From assembly GCA_963710535.1 (NCBI GenBank), contig CAVQAW010000010.1:558001-622000 (forward strand): a DNA stretch of 64,000 nt, written 5' to 3'. Shown here one piece after another: positions 43,321 through 53,347 of this stretch (position 1 is its first letter; every line of letters starts with the position of its first letter). The notes beneath the pieces were generated by a model. It worked only from the letters and a program-made list of their open reading frames with translations, ran no database searches and was not told the DNA's origin. The DNA is from Pelagihabitans sp963710535 (lineage in GTDB: Bacteria; Bacteroidota; Bacteroidia; Flavobacteriales; Flavobacteriaceae). The position numbers and the translations under genes were made by a program.

Positions 43321-44703
43321 TCAAGGACTGTTGCGGATACCCGGTGTAAAATCTTCCGGGGCATTTTGCGGACTGTTGATGGTACCTTCGGCCCCGGTAT
43401 CATTGTAAATGGTCCATTCAGAAAAGTTGAAAACCGGATTCGCTTTTTGAATTTCATGATTTCGAACGGCCTTACCATCTTCAAATTCATGGATTGTACC
43501 ACTCCCATCCTCACCAATGACCCCAAATAAGTCGATGGTCTTCCCGAAAGGATCTACCAATTCCAGGTTGTCGTCTCCATTGGAATCGGCTGCGGTATTG
43601 GTGCCCACGGCCATATCGGGCATGAAACCATAAACCGATTTAAAAACGGTCGCATTCGGCGAAATGGTCAGCGTACCGCCTGGTTCGATGGCCAAGCCGG
43701 TCAGGTCGATCGTCGAGCTTACCTCCGTATTTTCATTGGTGTACCGCCTTAAGTTCCACCCTTTGAGATTCAATATGTTGTCACCCGCATTGTAGAGTTC
43801 CACAAAACGGGCATCAGGATTGTTGTTGGGGTCGGCCAACTCGGAAAAAAATATCTCGGACGACGTAAATTCATCGATAACATCTGCACAGCGCCCGTTG
43901 GTAAATTGAATATCGTTCAGGTCGCGAATTACCAAATAGTAGTCGCTGTTATCCTTTTGCAGTATGCCTCTGATGGTCCCCATTCCCTCAGGCATAGGTT
44001 GCGCCTGAAAATCGGCATATCCACTGTTCAAAAGAGAGATTTCATTATCATTGCAATCGTTCAGCCGGCGAAGGGTTTCCTCTTTTTCCGCGGCAAAAGG
44101 CATTCCCAATTCCGCGGCGATGACTTCAACATCATTTAAAACCACCAGCGTGTTCAAGTACGATTCGTTGAGGCTGTCGATTTCAAGCTGTTGGGGCACA
44201 ACCACCGAACCTTGTTCACAGGCCAACATCAAATGCGCTTTTAAAGCGCTATAGGGCAATCGGCCGACCGAAAGGTTTCCAAAGGAATTAAAGGTACCCC
44301 CAAGTTTGAAGTTGCCCTTGCTTTTTCCCAGATAGAGTCCCTTTAATTTGACGTGGATTTTGCTGCCCACCGGATACCACAGATGTGAATCGCGCAGTTC
44401 GATTTCAATTTGCAAGCCCTCAGAAGGAGCTGTTGGCTTATCCTGAAAATGGAGTACGTTAAAAAAATTACCCGCTGCATCTGAAGAAACCACATATCCT
44501 TCAATTACCAGGTCGTCTTGTATTTGAACGGTTTGGTTGCCGTATAGTTGCTTTACCTCACTATAGGATACATTCGCGATAAGATTCGAATCACAACCAA
44601 GCTCAGGCGGGTCGAACTGACGGTCTTTCACGCAGCCCATGAGGCATGTTGCCAAAAGAAAACACAGCGGTACTACACCATGGTAAATCTTCTTTATCGT
44701 CAT
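43321..44703 (-). CDS. DUF5689 lipoprotein with lamin-tail domain
   Basis: A 460-residue lipoprotein: lipobox LMGC near residue 23, then a DUF5689 region at about 45-250 (NVSYSEVKQLYGNQTV, VIEGYVVSSDAAGNFFNVLHFQD), and a C-terminal lamin-tail-like domain at about 285-440 (SEIFFSELADPNNNPDARFVELYNAGD). ATG 44703 is chosen over a more upstream start. It sits 49 bp after the TonB receptor and probably belongs to the same unit, and a secreted nuclease is divergent from the pair. DUF5689 proteins act at the outer surface; their ligand is unknown. Confidence 0.83.
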   Translation of the reverse strand: MTIKKIYHGVVPLCFLLATCLMGCVKDRQFDPPELGCDSNLIANVSYSEVKQLYGNQTVQIQDDLVIEGYVVSSDAAGNFFNVLHFQDKPTAPSEGLQIEIELRDSHLWYPVGSKIHVKLKGLYLGKSKGNFKLGGTFNSFGNLSVGRLPYSALKAHLMLACEQGSVVVPQQLEIDSLNESYLNTLVVLNDVEVIAAELGMPFAAEKEETLRRLNDCNDNEISLLNSGYADFQAQPMPEGMGTIRGILQKDNSDYYLVIRDLNDIQFTNGRCADVIDEFTSSEIFFSELADPNNNPDARFVELYNAGDNILNLKGWNLRRYTNENTEVSSTIDLTGLAIEPGGTLTISPNATVFKSVYGFMPDMAVGTNTAADSNGDDNLELVDPFGKTIDLFGVIGEDGSGTIHEFEDGKAVRNHEIQKANPVFNFSEWTIYNDTGAEGTINSPQNAPEDFTPGIRNSP

Positions 44704-44752
44704 ACTGTTTCGCTCATCAAATGGTTGTGGTGTCATCTGCAAAGAAATCCTG

Positions 44753-47498
44753 TTAAAAACTCAATGCGAGGTTCAAAAAATAGGTACGCCCAAAACCATA
44801 CCAATACTTAGGGGCGAAGGAAGGGCTACCACTTAAGTTGTCTTGGCTCAACTGCCCAAAATTTCCGTTTCTGCTCTGTTCATAACCCCCGGTCCTGAAA
44901 ACCGTATCGAAAAGGTTGTTGATACTGATGAACAAACTGATGTACTTTCCTTTTTTCAACCACGATTTTCCGCCGACCAGATTCAGGAGGTAAAAATCGT
45001 CAAGTGCCCTTTGCGAAAGGAGATTCCGCACATTTGTGGTGTTGGCATCGGGGAAAGTTGCGCCGGTTTCGGGATCCAACAAAAAACTTTGCGTTCTGGT
45101 AATGGCCGAAATGCCTGCATAGTTGTTTGCCAAATAATTCGCCGTGCCGCCGACCCACCAATATTTTGGATCGCGATATTCCAAACCGATCGAATAGGCT
45201 TTTTGCGGACCTTGCGCAAGTTTATGATCTTTGAGTGTGGCCAACCCTAAGTCAATGTTTCCTCCTGGATCTATTAAGGTTTCCACTGCTCCGGCAGTAT
45301 CGAAATTGATGGTGACATTGGGGTCGCTGGCATAGAGAAATTTACCAATGGCACCTACCAGCGAGAGTTTTACGGTTGGTGATATCTGGTATTCCAAGCC
45401 CAACTCAATACCCATGTGCAACTTGTCAAGATCGGTCAATACTTCCTGCACAAAATCGGACCCCACGCCAGAATCCACAAAAAAGAAATTGATATCTGTC
45501 AAATTTTGGAATCGCGTAAAGAATCCTGTGGCACGGCCGGTGAGATTCGGCAATCTTAGTAAATAATTCAGATCGACCGACGATATTTTCTCACTCTTGA
45601 GTTCGGGCACCACTTGGTTGTTCTCCCGTGGATTGATGAAGCTGTTCTGTAATACGGGCGCTTGGGAAAGCTGGGCAACATGGGCAACAATACGATGCCT
45701 TCCCGTGATTTGATTGCTTAAACCCCCTTTGATTCCAAAATTTGGAAAGGACAATATTTCACTTTTACCTAAGGAATTATCCAAAAAACGCTCATTTTGG
45801 AAAAGGCCTTCCCGTTGATAACTCTGTACTGTATAATTCCCAGTGACGAAACCAGTCCACTTTTTATAGTTCCAGCGCATTTGAAGGAAGGCCTCGTATT
45901 GTGTGGCATCGATTTTATAGCGGTAGTTGAAGATCGACCCCTCATAAACGTTCCCATCCGAATTCAGGTTGTTTCTGGTTTTTGAAAATGGATCGATATC
46001 TTGATGGACCTCGGCCCCCAATAAATCGATTATTTTGGCATAATTGTCAAACTTGGAACGGCTGTGGGCCAGACCAAAATCGATTTGAAGTCCGTTATCG
46101 CCCAAATAATTTGCCTGTGGTATTCAAAGAGAATCTTTGGCCGTCGCCCACATCTTCATAAAATACATAGGCCGTACCGTTCTTATTGGCCAGATAAAAA
46201 TCCGGCCATTGCATCTGGGGATTGCTGATGAATCCCTCCTTGGCCGCCATGGTGCTCAAGAAATTCGCTCCTATGGGGCTATTGAGATAGAAACTCGGCA
46301 GGTATCTATAGTACGAAGGGTCCGGATTTGGAGCATTGAAATAACCCAAGCGACTTCTGGCTTCCGATCCGAATTGGTATGCTATTCCGGTGTTCAAATT
46401 AAACTTTCCCGAGGTGTATCTATGGTTCAGCACGAATAGGGGCTCCGCAATTTTACGTTCCCGTGAATTTCGTATCTCGCCATTTTGGTAACCCCAATAG
46501 GGGTTGTAACGGTTGCCGACCAATTCAAAAACTTCTTCGGTTATGGCCGAAGAACGTCCACGCCTATTGGCGGCAAACAACCCCAAGGCCTGGATACTGT
46601 TTCTTTTATCCGGATGAAATTCAATTGCCCCTAAAAAGGAAAAGGCATCGTACAAGGTTCCATTGATGTACCCCTCTTTTGCCCAACGCCTGGAGGCCGT
46701 GAACAATGTGCCAATGCCATTTTTTTTGATTCCGGAGTTGTAGGTCGCCATCGATCTGCCCGAATAGGTTCTGTTGGAAGCCGCGGCAGATACCCTAAGC
46801 CCGGGCCTCAGGGCAGATGGTCTTATTTCGATGTTGGTCGTACCCAGAATCCCACCAAAGGAAAAATCCGAGGCCTCCATCCCATTGGTGAACTGCTGGT
46901 TTCGCGTTACGTCATTGAGTCCGCCCCAGTGGTTCCATTGGGGCCTACCGTCGATGGGCCTGTTCATCGCTATCCCGTTGATGGATACCCTCCCATATTG
47001 GGCATCGTAACCCCTCACCCTAAAAAAGGCCTGTCCGAAGTCGAATGCGGCCCTGTTCAAAAAAAGATCCCTGGAAGCCTGTAAAATGCCTGTTGAGGAA
47101 GCGACGATATCATCATCGAATAGTTCGGTATCCGTCAAGCTTATCAAATTATCGGATTTCTCCATGGTGATGTCCTTCTCAAGGAACAGGACCCCGAGAT
47201 CCAAAGTGCCGCCTTCCAAATGCAATGGTACACGCATGCCATTAAAATCGGGAACGGAAACGAGCAGTATCGCGGGTCCTTGTTTCGAAGTTGAAAACTG
47301 AAATGTTCCCCCGTCCGAAAGGGTTTGTGAAATCGAAGTGCCTTCGAGCATCACCCCGCCATTTTCGATCAAGCGCTTCGATTGACGATCTATGACACTA
47401 CCAACGACTTTGGTCAATTGCTGCGCTTTCAGGGAAAAACCCATCAGGAGCAACGTATATGCCAACAATAAAAATTCCATCATTCCTGTCTTGATCAT
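44753..47498 (-). pseudogene. TonB-dependent receptor interrupted by one frameshift
   Basis: Starts at ATG 47498 (MIKTGMMEFLLLAYTLLLMG, a signal peptide), followed by a CarboxypepD-like domain (LTKVVGSVIDRQSKRLIENGG), the plug (SSTGILQASRDLFLNRAAF, RVRGYDAQYGRVSINGI) and a barrel ending in YFLNLALSF. The frame breaks once, near 46104-46106: the first part ends GKLFGR-stop at 46095 and the second begins LGDNGLQIDFG in the next frame. A single extra T in the TTT there explains it (KLL-GDNGLQ). The open frame extends further upstream past 47655, but that part overlaps the divergent nuclease gene and is not real. Operon partner: the DUF5689 gene. Confidence 0.8.
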
Positions 47499-47654
47499 TA
47501 TTGAATAAATAAGTGGCTGAGCGGTATTAAAAAATGGGAGCCCACAAAAAAGAACCACAGTTGCCATGCCTGTGAATCCCATGTTCAATACCGATTCAAA
47601 AATAAAAGCAGACCCTGCACCATACATGCGGAATCGTATTTTAACTTCACGGCG

Positions 47655-48698
47655 ATGTCGCGTACGGGAAATCTTATATTTATTTTTTTGATCGGGATTC
47701 GCTGTTCTTTTGTATTCCCCCAGAAACAGTATACCGTTCGTACCATTGCATTTTACAATGTGGAAAACCTTTTCGATACAGAAAACGACACGCTGACTTT
47801 TGACGATGACCGAACGCCAGAGGGCAAGGATCGATGGACCAAGGAACGGTACAACGAGAAGGTAGGGCGTATAGCCAAGGTGCTGGCCCATATAGGGAGG
47901 GACTTGACCGGGACATCGCCCGATCTAATAGGATTATGTGAAGTAGAAAACAAACAGGTCGTTGAAGATCTGATTTCCCATGAGCGGTTAAAGCAAGGAG
48001 ACTACGGAATCATCCATTTCGATTCTCCGGATGAACGCGGTATCGATGTGGCGCTCCTCTACAAGAACGAATCATTTTTGCCCATAGCTTTTGCCAGTAG
48101 GAGGCTGCTATTGGCCGGGTTGGAACAAGATCGAAACTACACCCGTGATCAGTTGGTGGTCAGTGGGCTATTGGATGATGACCCGGTTCACATCATTGTG
48201 AACCACTGGCCTTCTAGAAGTGGAGGGGAAGCATTGAGCCAACCCTACCGTATCGAGGCCGCCAGATTGAACCGGCGAATCATCGATTCGATCCAAAGGT
48301 TGGAAGTAGGGGCCAAAATTATCGGAATGGGCGACCTGAACGACGATCCTACCGATGCCAGTTTAAAAATGGTGTTGAAGACCAAGGGCGACCGAGCTGA
48401 TTTGGTGGCAGACGACCTTTTCAACCCTATGGAAAAATTATTTCGCAAGGGTATCGGGTCGTTGGCCTATCGGGATAAATGGAACCTGTTCGACCAAATC
48501 TTCCTTACCGGCAATCTCGTCCTTGCCGAACGGGGGCAACTTCGATTTTGGAAGGCCGGGGTATTCAAGGCCCCATATTTGATCACGTCCAAAGGACCTT
48601 ACAAGGGCTATCCCTTTCGCACCTATGCCGGAGGTAATTATACAGGCGGATATAGCGATCATTTCCCCGTCTATGCTTATTTCCTCAAGGAAAAATAG
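47655..48698 (+). CDS. Secreted endonuclease/exonuclease/phosphatase-family protein
   Basis: A 347-residue protein with an N-terminal signal (LIFIFLIGIRCSFVFPQ) and an EEP fold: AFYNVENLFDTENDTLT, LIGLCEVENKQV (metal Glu), IVNHWPSRSGGE, MGDLNDDPTDASL and YSDHFPVYAYF (catalytic His). Related secreted proteins degrade extracellular DNA or act as phosphodiesterases. It is divergent from the frameshifted TonB receptor/DUF5689 unit, an arrangement I recall in other flavobacteria. The ATG 47655 start gives a usable signal peptide. Confidence 0.85.
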   Translation: MSRTGNLIFIFLIGIRCSFVFPQKQYTVRTIAFYNVENLFDTENDTLTFDDDRTPEGKDRWTKERYNEKVGRIAKVLAHIGRDLTGTSPDLIGLCEVENKQVVEDLISHERLKQGDYGIIHFDSPDERGIDVALLYKNESFLPIAFASRRLLLAGLEQDRNYTRDQLVVSGLLDDDPVHIIVNHWPSRSGGEALSQPYRIEAARLNRRIIDSIQRLEVGAKIIGMGDLNDDPTDASLKMVLKTKGDRADLVADDLFNPMEKLFRKGIGSLAYRDKWNLFDQIFLTGNLVLAERGQLRFWKAGVFKAPYLITSKGPYKGYPFRTYAGGNYTGGYSDHFPVYAYFLKEK

Positions 48699-48741
48699 AC
48701 GGCGTTTCCTAGGTCAGGAAATATAGGGGTCAGTAGGCGCC

Positions 48742-49332
48742 TTAAAGTTCCTTGATCGAGATGTTCCTCCATTTTACCTTGATACCACCGCCATCATGAA
48801 TCTGTAGGGCGATCGAACCTTCGCCCGCTCCGATCTTTTCATCGGTCAGGGTAATCATTTCTGTTCCGTTCAGCCAAGAAGTAATCGTATCCCCATCGAC
48901 GCGAATTTTCATCGTATTCCATTCCCCGGCTTTGAGGGCGCTATCCTTTTCAGGGTCGGGCTTGATAAGCCACCCCCTGCCATAAGATTCGTAAACACCA
49001 CCTGTGTCGTGCCCAGGAGGGGCCACTTCTACTTGCCATCCACTAACTTTGGTGCCATCAACCGTTGAACGGATGAAGACCCCGCTATTGCCGTCGGCCT
49101 CCTGTTTGAAATCGAGGGTCAGTTCAAAATTTTTATAGTAATCATCGGTGGTCAAATAGCCATATTGCTTATCTGGGCCGCTCTCACATACCAATAAACC
49201 GTCTTCCACATACCATTTTTCGGTGCCATGGATGGTCCATCCCGAAAGATCGTTTCCGTTAAACAATGACTTTTCCTGTGCCAAAACGGGCATGGCAACC
49301 AAGGCCAGTACAACAATAATCAAGCTTTTCAT
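48742..49332 (-). CDS. Secreted DUF1080 (3-keto-disaccharide hydrolase-like) protein
   Basis: A 196-residue exported protein (signal MKSLIIVVLALVAMPVLAQ; ATG 49332, with an in-frame TTG at 49341 less likely). The remainder is a single concanavalin-like DUF1080 domain: LFNGNDLSGW near the start, CESGPDKQYGYLTTDDYYKNFEL and GSIALQIHDGGGIKVKWRNI toward the end. DUF1080 proteins hydrolyse 3-keto-glycosides and related sugars in several Bacteroidota. It is isolated from polysaccharide-locus genes. Confidence 0.88.
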   Translation of the reverse strand: MKSLIIVVLALVAMPVLAQEKSLFNGNDLSGWTIHGTEKWYVEDGLLVCESGPDKQYGYLTTDDYYKNFELTLDFKQEADGNSGVFIRSTVDGTKVSGWQVEVAPPGHDTGGVYESYGRGWLIKPDPEKDSALKAGEWNTMKIRVDGDTITSWLNGTEMITLTDEKIGAGEGSIALQIHDGGGIKVKWRNISIKEL

Positions 49333-49389
49333 CGGTTTCAATTTTTGAATTTAATATTAATTGGTAATTTACGTTTTCCTTCAATCGAT

Positions 49390-49830
49390 TCATCCCAACC
49401 ATTGTCCCCAAGGGATGCGGCTTAAAATGAGCACTAGGCCCAATCCGTAAAAAATGGCGATGCTCCTGAATTTTTTATGCCCTTCCATGAATTTTTTATG
49501 GCGCGACCATCCGATGGTAATCAATATTATGGCGATAATATTGATAAAGGGGTGTTCCACGGCCAAGAGTCGGGAAGGGGCATTTAACCCCCCCATCCCC
49601 AAAGTTTGGATGGCCTTCAAGCCATTTTGTGAGACAAAGAACAGCACCAGTCCCACAAACAACTGGGTGTGGGCAAATATCAGGGCGAACAGGCTCAAGC
49701 GAAAGTCTTTTTGAAGGTTGAATACTCTATTCCCCATCAGTCCGATCAAGGCGTTGGCCACGGCCAAAAAAAGGACGGCCAGGACGATGTAGGCCAAATA
49801 GGAGTGGACCATTTGTAAAACTGCGTACAT
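49390..49830 (-). CDS. Four-helix membrane protein with conserved-looking histidines
   Basis: A 146-residue protein with four hydrophobic helices (about 8-30, 44-66, 92-110, 123-140). Histidines fall at H9, H54 and H93 in or at the edge of helices 1, 2 and 3, with H111 and H118 in the last loop; this could be a haem b or metal site, though it is only an inference. Flavobacterial relatives are sometimes misnamed as a ribosomal protein. Neighbours (DUF1080 gene downstream, TonB receptor upstream) do not suggest a function. Confidence 0.7.
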   Translation of the reverse strand: MYAVLQMVHSYLAYIVLAVLFLAVANALIGLMGNRVFNLQKDFRLSLFALIFAHTQLFVGLVLFFVSQNGLKAIQTLGMGGLNAPSRLLAVEHPFINIIAIILITIGWSRHKKFMEGHKKFRSIAIFYGLGLVLILSRIPWGQWLG

Positions 49831-49879
49831 AGGTGTTGAATTTAGTTTTTAAATGTAATGATTTTTGTGCATAAAAAAA

Positions 49880-49900
49880 CCCCGTCAAAAGACGGGGTAA
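49880..49900 (-). terminator. Rho-independent terminator after the Oar-like TonB receptor
   Basis: CCCCGTC (49880-49886) and GACGGGG (49891-49897) form a 7-bp GC-rich stem with a 4-nt loop, followed by a T run on the minus strand, 24 bp after the receptor stop. Confidence 0.8.
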
Positions 49901-49923
49901 TTTATCTTCTATATCGGCGCTCA

Positions 49924-52900
49924 TTAGTTGAACAGATACCTCACGCCCACTTGCAACCTCCAAGTATCTCCAATACTGGTTGAGGGTCTATTGGTCGATG
50001 ACGGGAAATCCGTGGTGCCCGGGATGGTATTCAAACGGTACACCGGCTCTCCTGCGGCATTGGTACCTGTATAATTCAACGGGGTTTGCTGGAAAGCGAA
50101 CTGGGGCACGCCCCATTCCGAATTCAACATATTCCCGATATTCAAAAAGTCGAGGGACAATTGGATCCTGTTCTTTTTATCCTGGGTTAAATTGATGTCT
50201 TGGGTAATTCTCAGGTCATACCTGTTCAACCATGGGTTTTTGGCCCCGTTCCTTTCGGCGATACTGCCCCTGTTGGCGCTTAGATATTCGTCGCGATCGA
50301 TATAATTATTGAACAGGTTGATCTGGTCCTGTTCGGTGATTGTGGCACCACCTAAGGTGAATTCTTCAAAATTCAGTTCGGAGGCATCGTTGGGAATATA
50401 GATCAATCGGTTGGCGTTGTCCCCAAAATTCCCGGAATAGGTATAGCTATATCGGCCGTTCTCGCCCCCTTGCCAGAACAGCGCAATGGTAGAATTGTCT
50501 GTTTTGTAGTTCACGTTGGCAATAAAACGGTTCGGTTGGTCGAACGCGGCAAATCCCAACTCTGGATCGTTCCTGTTTTCCTGAACCTCTGCGGTCCACA
50601 ACGACCCGGCTTGCGATCCTCCGGAAGCGGCAAGATCTCTTGCCCTGGAAGCCGTATAGGCGATCATGGCGTAAAATCCGTTATCGAACTGCTTTTGCAA
50701 TTGGGCGGTCAGGGAAACATAATCCGCTTTACGATCGGCATTCGTCAAATAAAACACGTTGCGGAAATCGGCATCGTTGGAATAACCCCCCGTCCAGAAA
50801 GGCCTTTGATCCGGACCGCTGAGGTTGCCGTCGGGGGCTCGCAAAACGGGGTTGTACACGATGGGCGTGGAGATGTCCCTGGAGTAAATGAAATCCATGG
50901 TCCCGGTAATGCCAAAAGGAAGTTTATGGTCTACACCGATGTTGGTACGCCATACCTGAGGCAATTTGAAATCCCTATCGGTTAAATTCAGTTCGTTCGA
51001 CAGGGTTTGTTCGGCATCGGTAGGATTTCCAAAAGTAACGTCTGGATTGAAGACATAGTTAGGACCAAAAGCAGCCGCAACATCGGCGCCTTCATAACCA
51101 ATACCTCCGCGAACCACACCGGATCCATTGACCTGGTTGCTGAGCCACACAAAGGGAATACGTCCTGAAAACACGCCCATACCACCCCTTACTTGGGTGA
51201 TCCCCTCACCATTGACATCCCAGTTGACCCCTACCCTAGGTGAGAAAAGCGGTTTCACCTTAGGGAATTGGCTCACGTCTGGGGTAAAGGTATTGCCATC
51301 TTGATCTGTAAAGGTCTTGTTCAGGTCATCGAGCAAGGTGTTTCTTGGAATATCGGTAGGATAGAAAGGAAAATCGATTCTCAAGCCACCTGTGAGCTTC
51401 AGGTCATCGTTCAGCTGATATTCATCCTGAAAATAAATACCGAACTGACCAAATTTGGTTTCGTCCACAGGGGGTGTATTTGACCCGTCCAAGGCGAATC
51501 CTTTGGCAAAAGCATCAGGATAGGCGCCAGGGGTCTGATTGATCACCGTTTCCACGAAACTATCATAGCTGGTAAATCTATAAAAGCCATTGAATACGGG
51601 GTTAAAGGCATTTTTGAAAGTCATGAATTCAAAATTGGCCCCCAAAGTGTAAGTATGTTTCCCGGAGTAGATCGAAAAGTTGTTGGTAATATTAAAAACA
51701 TTGTTTTCCAAAAGGTTCCCTACGGTAAACAGTTCGTTCCCCAAGGCGGTGTAATAAAGAAGGTTACCGCCACCGTCCGGTTCCAAGACCTCGATAAATG
51801 GAAAGTCCTGTCCCCCGGGAATACCCCTTTTGGGATCTGTGATAGCCGTGTAGCCTACGGTGAACTGGTTCGACATGTTGTCGGCGACCCTTGAGTTCCA
51901 TTCCCCAACCCAGGATTCCACTTTCCTGTCATTGGTATAGTTTGCATTTGCGAAAGTCATTGCCTCTATCCCGAATCGGTTCGTATTTCGGTAACGGGTC
52001 GCGAGATAACGGTTCGAGTTCCCATTGATGGACACGTCTGTAGCCGCTTCGTACACGTTGTACCTTAATGAAAATTTGTTGTTTTGGTTCAGGTTGAAAT
52101 CCAATCTGGCATTAAAGCGTGTTTGCGACGAAGCGAAGGGATAGTTCTCATAAGGCCCTGTTTCATAGCCATAAAGCGAATTCATGCTTTGACGGATAAA
52201 GTCGAGTTGTGAGGCCGGTACCCTGGAAATGGTCAATCCATCGGGATTGAGACCTGGCCTTGAAGCTTGTCTGGTAAAACCGGGAACGGCTTCCTCTTCT
52301 TCCTCGTAGCTGACAAAGAAAAATAGTTTGTTTTTTAGGATAGGGCCTCCAAGGCTAATCCCCTTGATGTCGTTCTGTGAGTCGCCACGGTTCAATTCTA
52401 TATCCCTTAGTTTGTTGCCTACCATTTGGTCGTTCCTATAGTAGTAATAGACAGATCCCTTGAAATCATTGGTCCCGGATTTGGTAATGGCATTTACCGA
52501 AGCTCCTGTAAAACCAGCCAAACGCACATCGTAAGGGGCAAGATTCACCTGTACTTCCTCTATGGCGTCCAATGAAATCGGATTGGAACCGGCAAACTGC
52601 CCATCGCCCAGTCCGAAGTTGTTATTGTAGATATTGCCATCAATGGTATAGTTGTTGAACCTGCTTGATGTTCCGGAAAATGAAGTGCCGTTTGACTGTG
52701 GTGTTAATCTGGTAAAATCGTTGATGCTTCTGCTAATCGTCGGCAAGGCATCGATGGTTTCCCTTGACAGGTTCACGGCCGGGCCGGTACGATCCGAATC
52801 AATAATGCCGCCACTGATGGAAGTCACCACCACCTCGTCTAACTGCATGCCCTCAATAAGATTCACTTTTAGACTATAGGTTTGGCCGAGACCGAGCACG

Positions 52901-53178
52901 ATACCATCAAAATTCTGGTCCTGGAAGCCTACATAGGTAATGCTAACGGTATAAGGACCACCGACCCTGATATTGGGAAGGTAAAAAAGGCCCTCTTCAT
53001 TGGAAATCGCACCATAGGTAGTGCCCGAAGGGGCATGTACGGCCACGATATTGGCCCCCAATAGTGGTTCGCCCTGTTCATCGGAGACGGTACCCTGCAT
53101 GTTCGCCGTGGTGATTCCCTGCGAAAAAGCCATTGCCGAGGCAAAAACGGAAGCAAGCAATAAGTAGAATTTTTTCAT
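49924..53178 (-). CDS. TonB-dependent receptor (Oar-like) with CarboxypepD-like domain
   Basis: A 1084-residue receptor: signal MKKFYLLLASVFASAMAFSQ, a CarboxypepD-regulatory-like domain at about 30-115 (MQGTVSDEQGEPLLGANIV, FYLPNIRVGGPYTVSITYVG), LDEVVVTSISGG, a plug with SRSINDFTRLTPQSNG and VNLAPYDVRLAGFTGASVNAIT, and a large barrel ending in LQVGVRYLFN. Size and plug motifs fit the Oar-type receptor group that includes Myxococcus Oar. ATG 53178 is preferred over an upstream TTG at 53184. It is intact, and a CATTTTTG -7-like box lies upstream. Confidence 0.88.
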   Translation of the reverse strand: MKKFYLLLASVFASAMAFSQGITTANMQGTVSDEQGEPLLGANIVAVHAPSGTTYGAISNEEGLFYLPNIRVGGPYTVSITYVGFQDQNFDGIVLGLGQTYSLKVNLIEGMQLDEVVVTSISGGIIDSDRTGPAVNLSRETIDALPTISRSINDFTRLTPQSNGTSFSGTSSRFNNYTIDGNIYNNNFGLGDGQFAGSNPISLDAIEEVQVNLAPYDVRLAGFTGASVNAITKSGTNDFKGSVYYYYRNDQMVGNKLRDIELNRGDSQNDIKGISLGGPILKNKLFFFVSYEEEEEAVPGFTRQASRPGLNPDGLTISRVPASQLDFIRQSMNSLYGYETGPYENYPFASSQTRFNARLDFNLNQNNKFSLRYNVYEAATDVSINGNSNRYLATRYRNTNRFGIEAMTFANANYTNDRKVESWVGEWNSRVADNMSNQFTVGYTAITDPKRGIPGGQDFPFIEVLEPDGGGNLLYYTALGNELFTVGNLLENNVFNITNNFSIYSGKHTYTLGANFEFMTFKNAFNPVFNGFYRFTSYDSFVETVINQTPGAYPDAFAKGFALDGSNTPPVDETKFGQFGIYFQDEYQLNDDLKLTGGLRIDFPFYPTDIPRNTLLDDLNKTFTDQDGNTFTPDVSQFPKVKPLFSPRVGVNWDVNGEGITQVRGGMGVFSGRIPFVWLSNQVNGSGVVRGGIGYEGADVAAAFGPNYVFNPDVTFGNPTDAEQTLSNELNLTDRDFKLPQVWRTNIGVDHKLPFGITGTMDFIYSRDISTPIVYNPVLRAPDGNLSGPDQRPFWTGGYSNDADFRNVFYLTNADRKADYVSLTAQLQKQFDNGFYAMIAYTASRARDLAASGGSQAGSLWTAEVQENRNDPELGFAAFDQPNRFIANVNYKTDNSTIALFWQGGENGRYSYTYSGNFGDNANRLIYIPNDASELNFEEFTLGGATITEQDQINLFNNYIDRDEYLSANRGSIAERNGAKNPWLNRYDLRITQDINLTQDKKNRIQLSLDFLNIGNMLNSEWGVPQFAFQQTPLNYTGTNAAGEPVYRLNTIPGTTDFPSSTNRPSTSIGDTWRLQVGVRYLFN

Positions 53179-53205
53179 TTTCAAGATTTTTTTTAATTAG
53201 AGCCG

Positions 53206-53232
53206 CAAAAATGAAAAAAATTAACCGTTCAA
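53206..53232 (-). promoter_or_regulatory. Possible promoter of the Oar-like receptor (TTG-N16-CATTTTTG)
   Basis: On the minus strand TTG (53232-53230), 16 nt, then CATTTTTG (53213-53206), one mismatch from TAnnTTTG, about 27 nt before the ATG. Confidence 0.35.
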
Positions 53233-53347
53233 TTGTTATTTAAATGTTAAAAAACAGACAACTGAAGGGTCTATCACAACGACTGTAACCTCTTGAAAAC
53301 AAGGCGGGTGAGTGCAAATAATGTTAAAATAATGAAAGAAGAATAAT

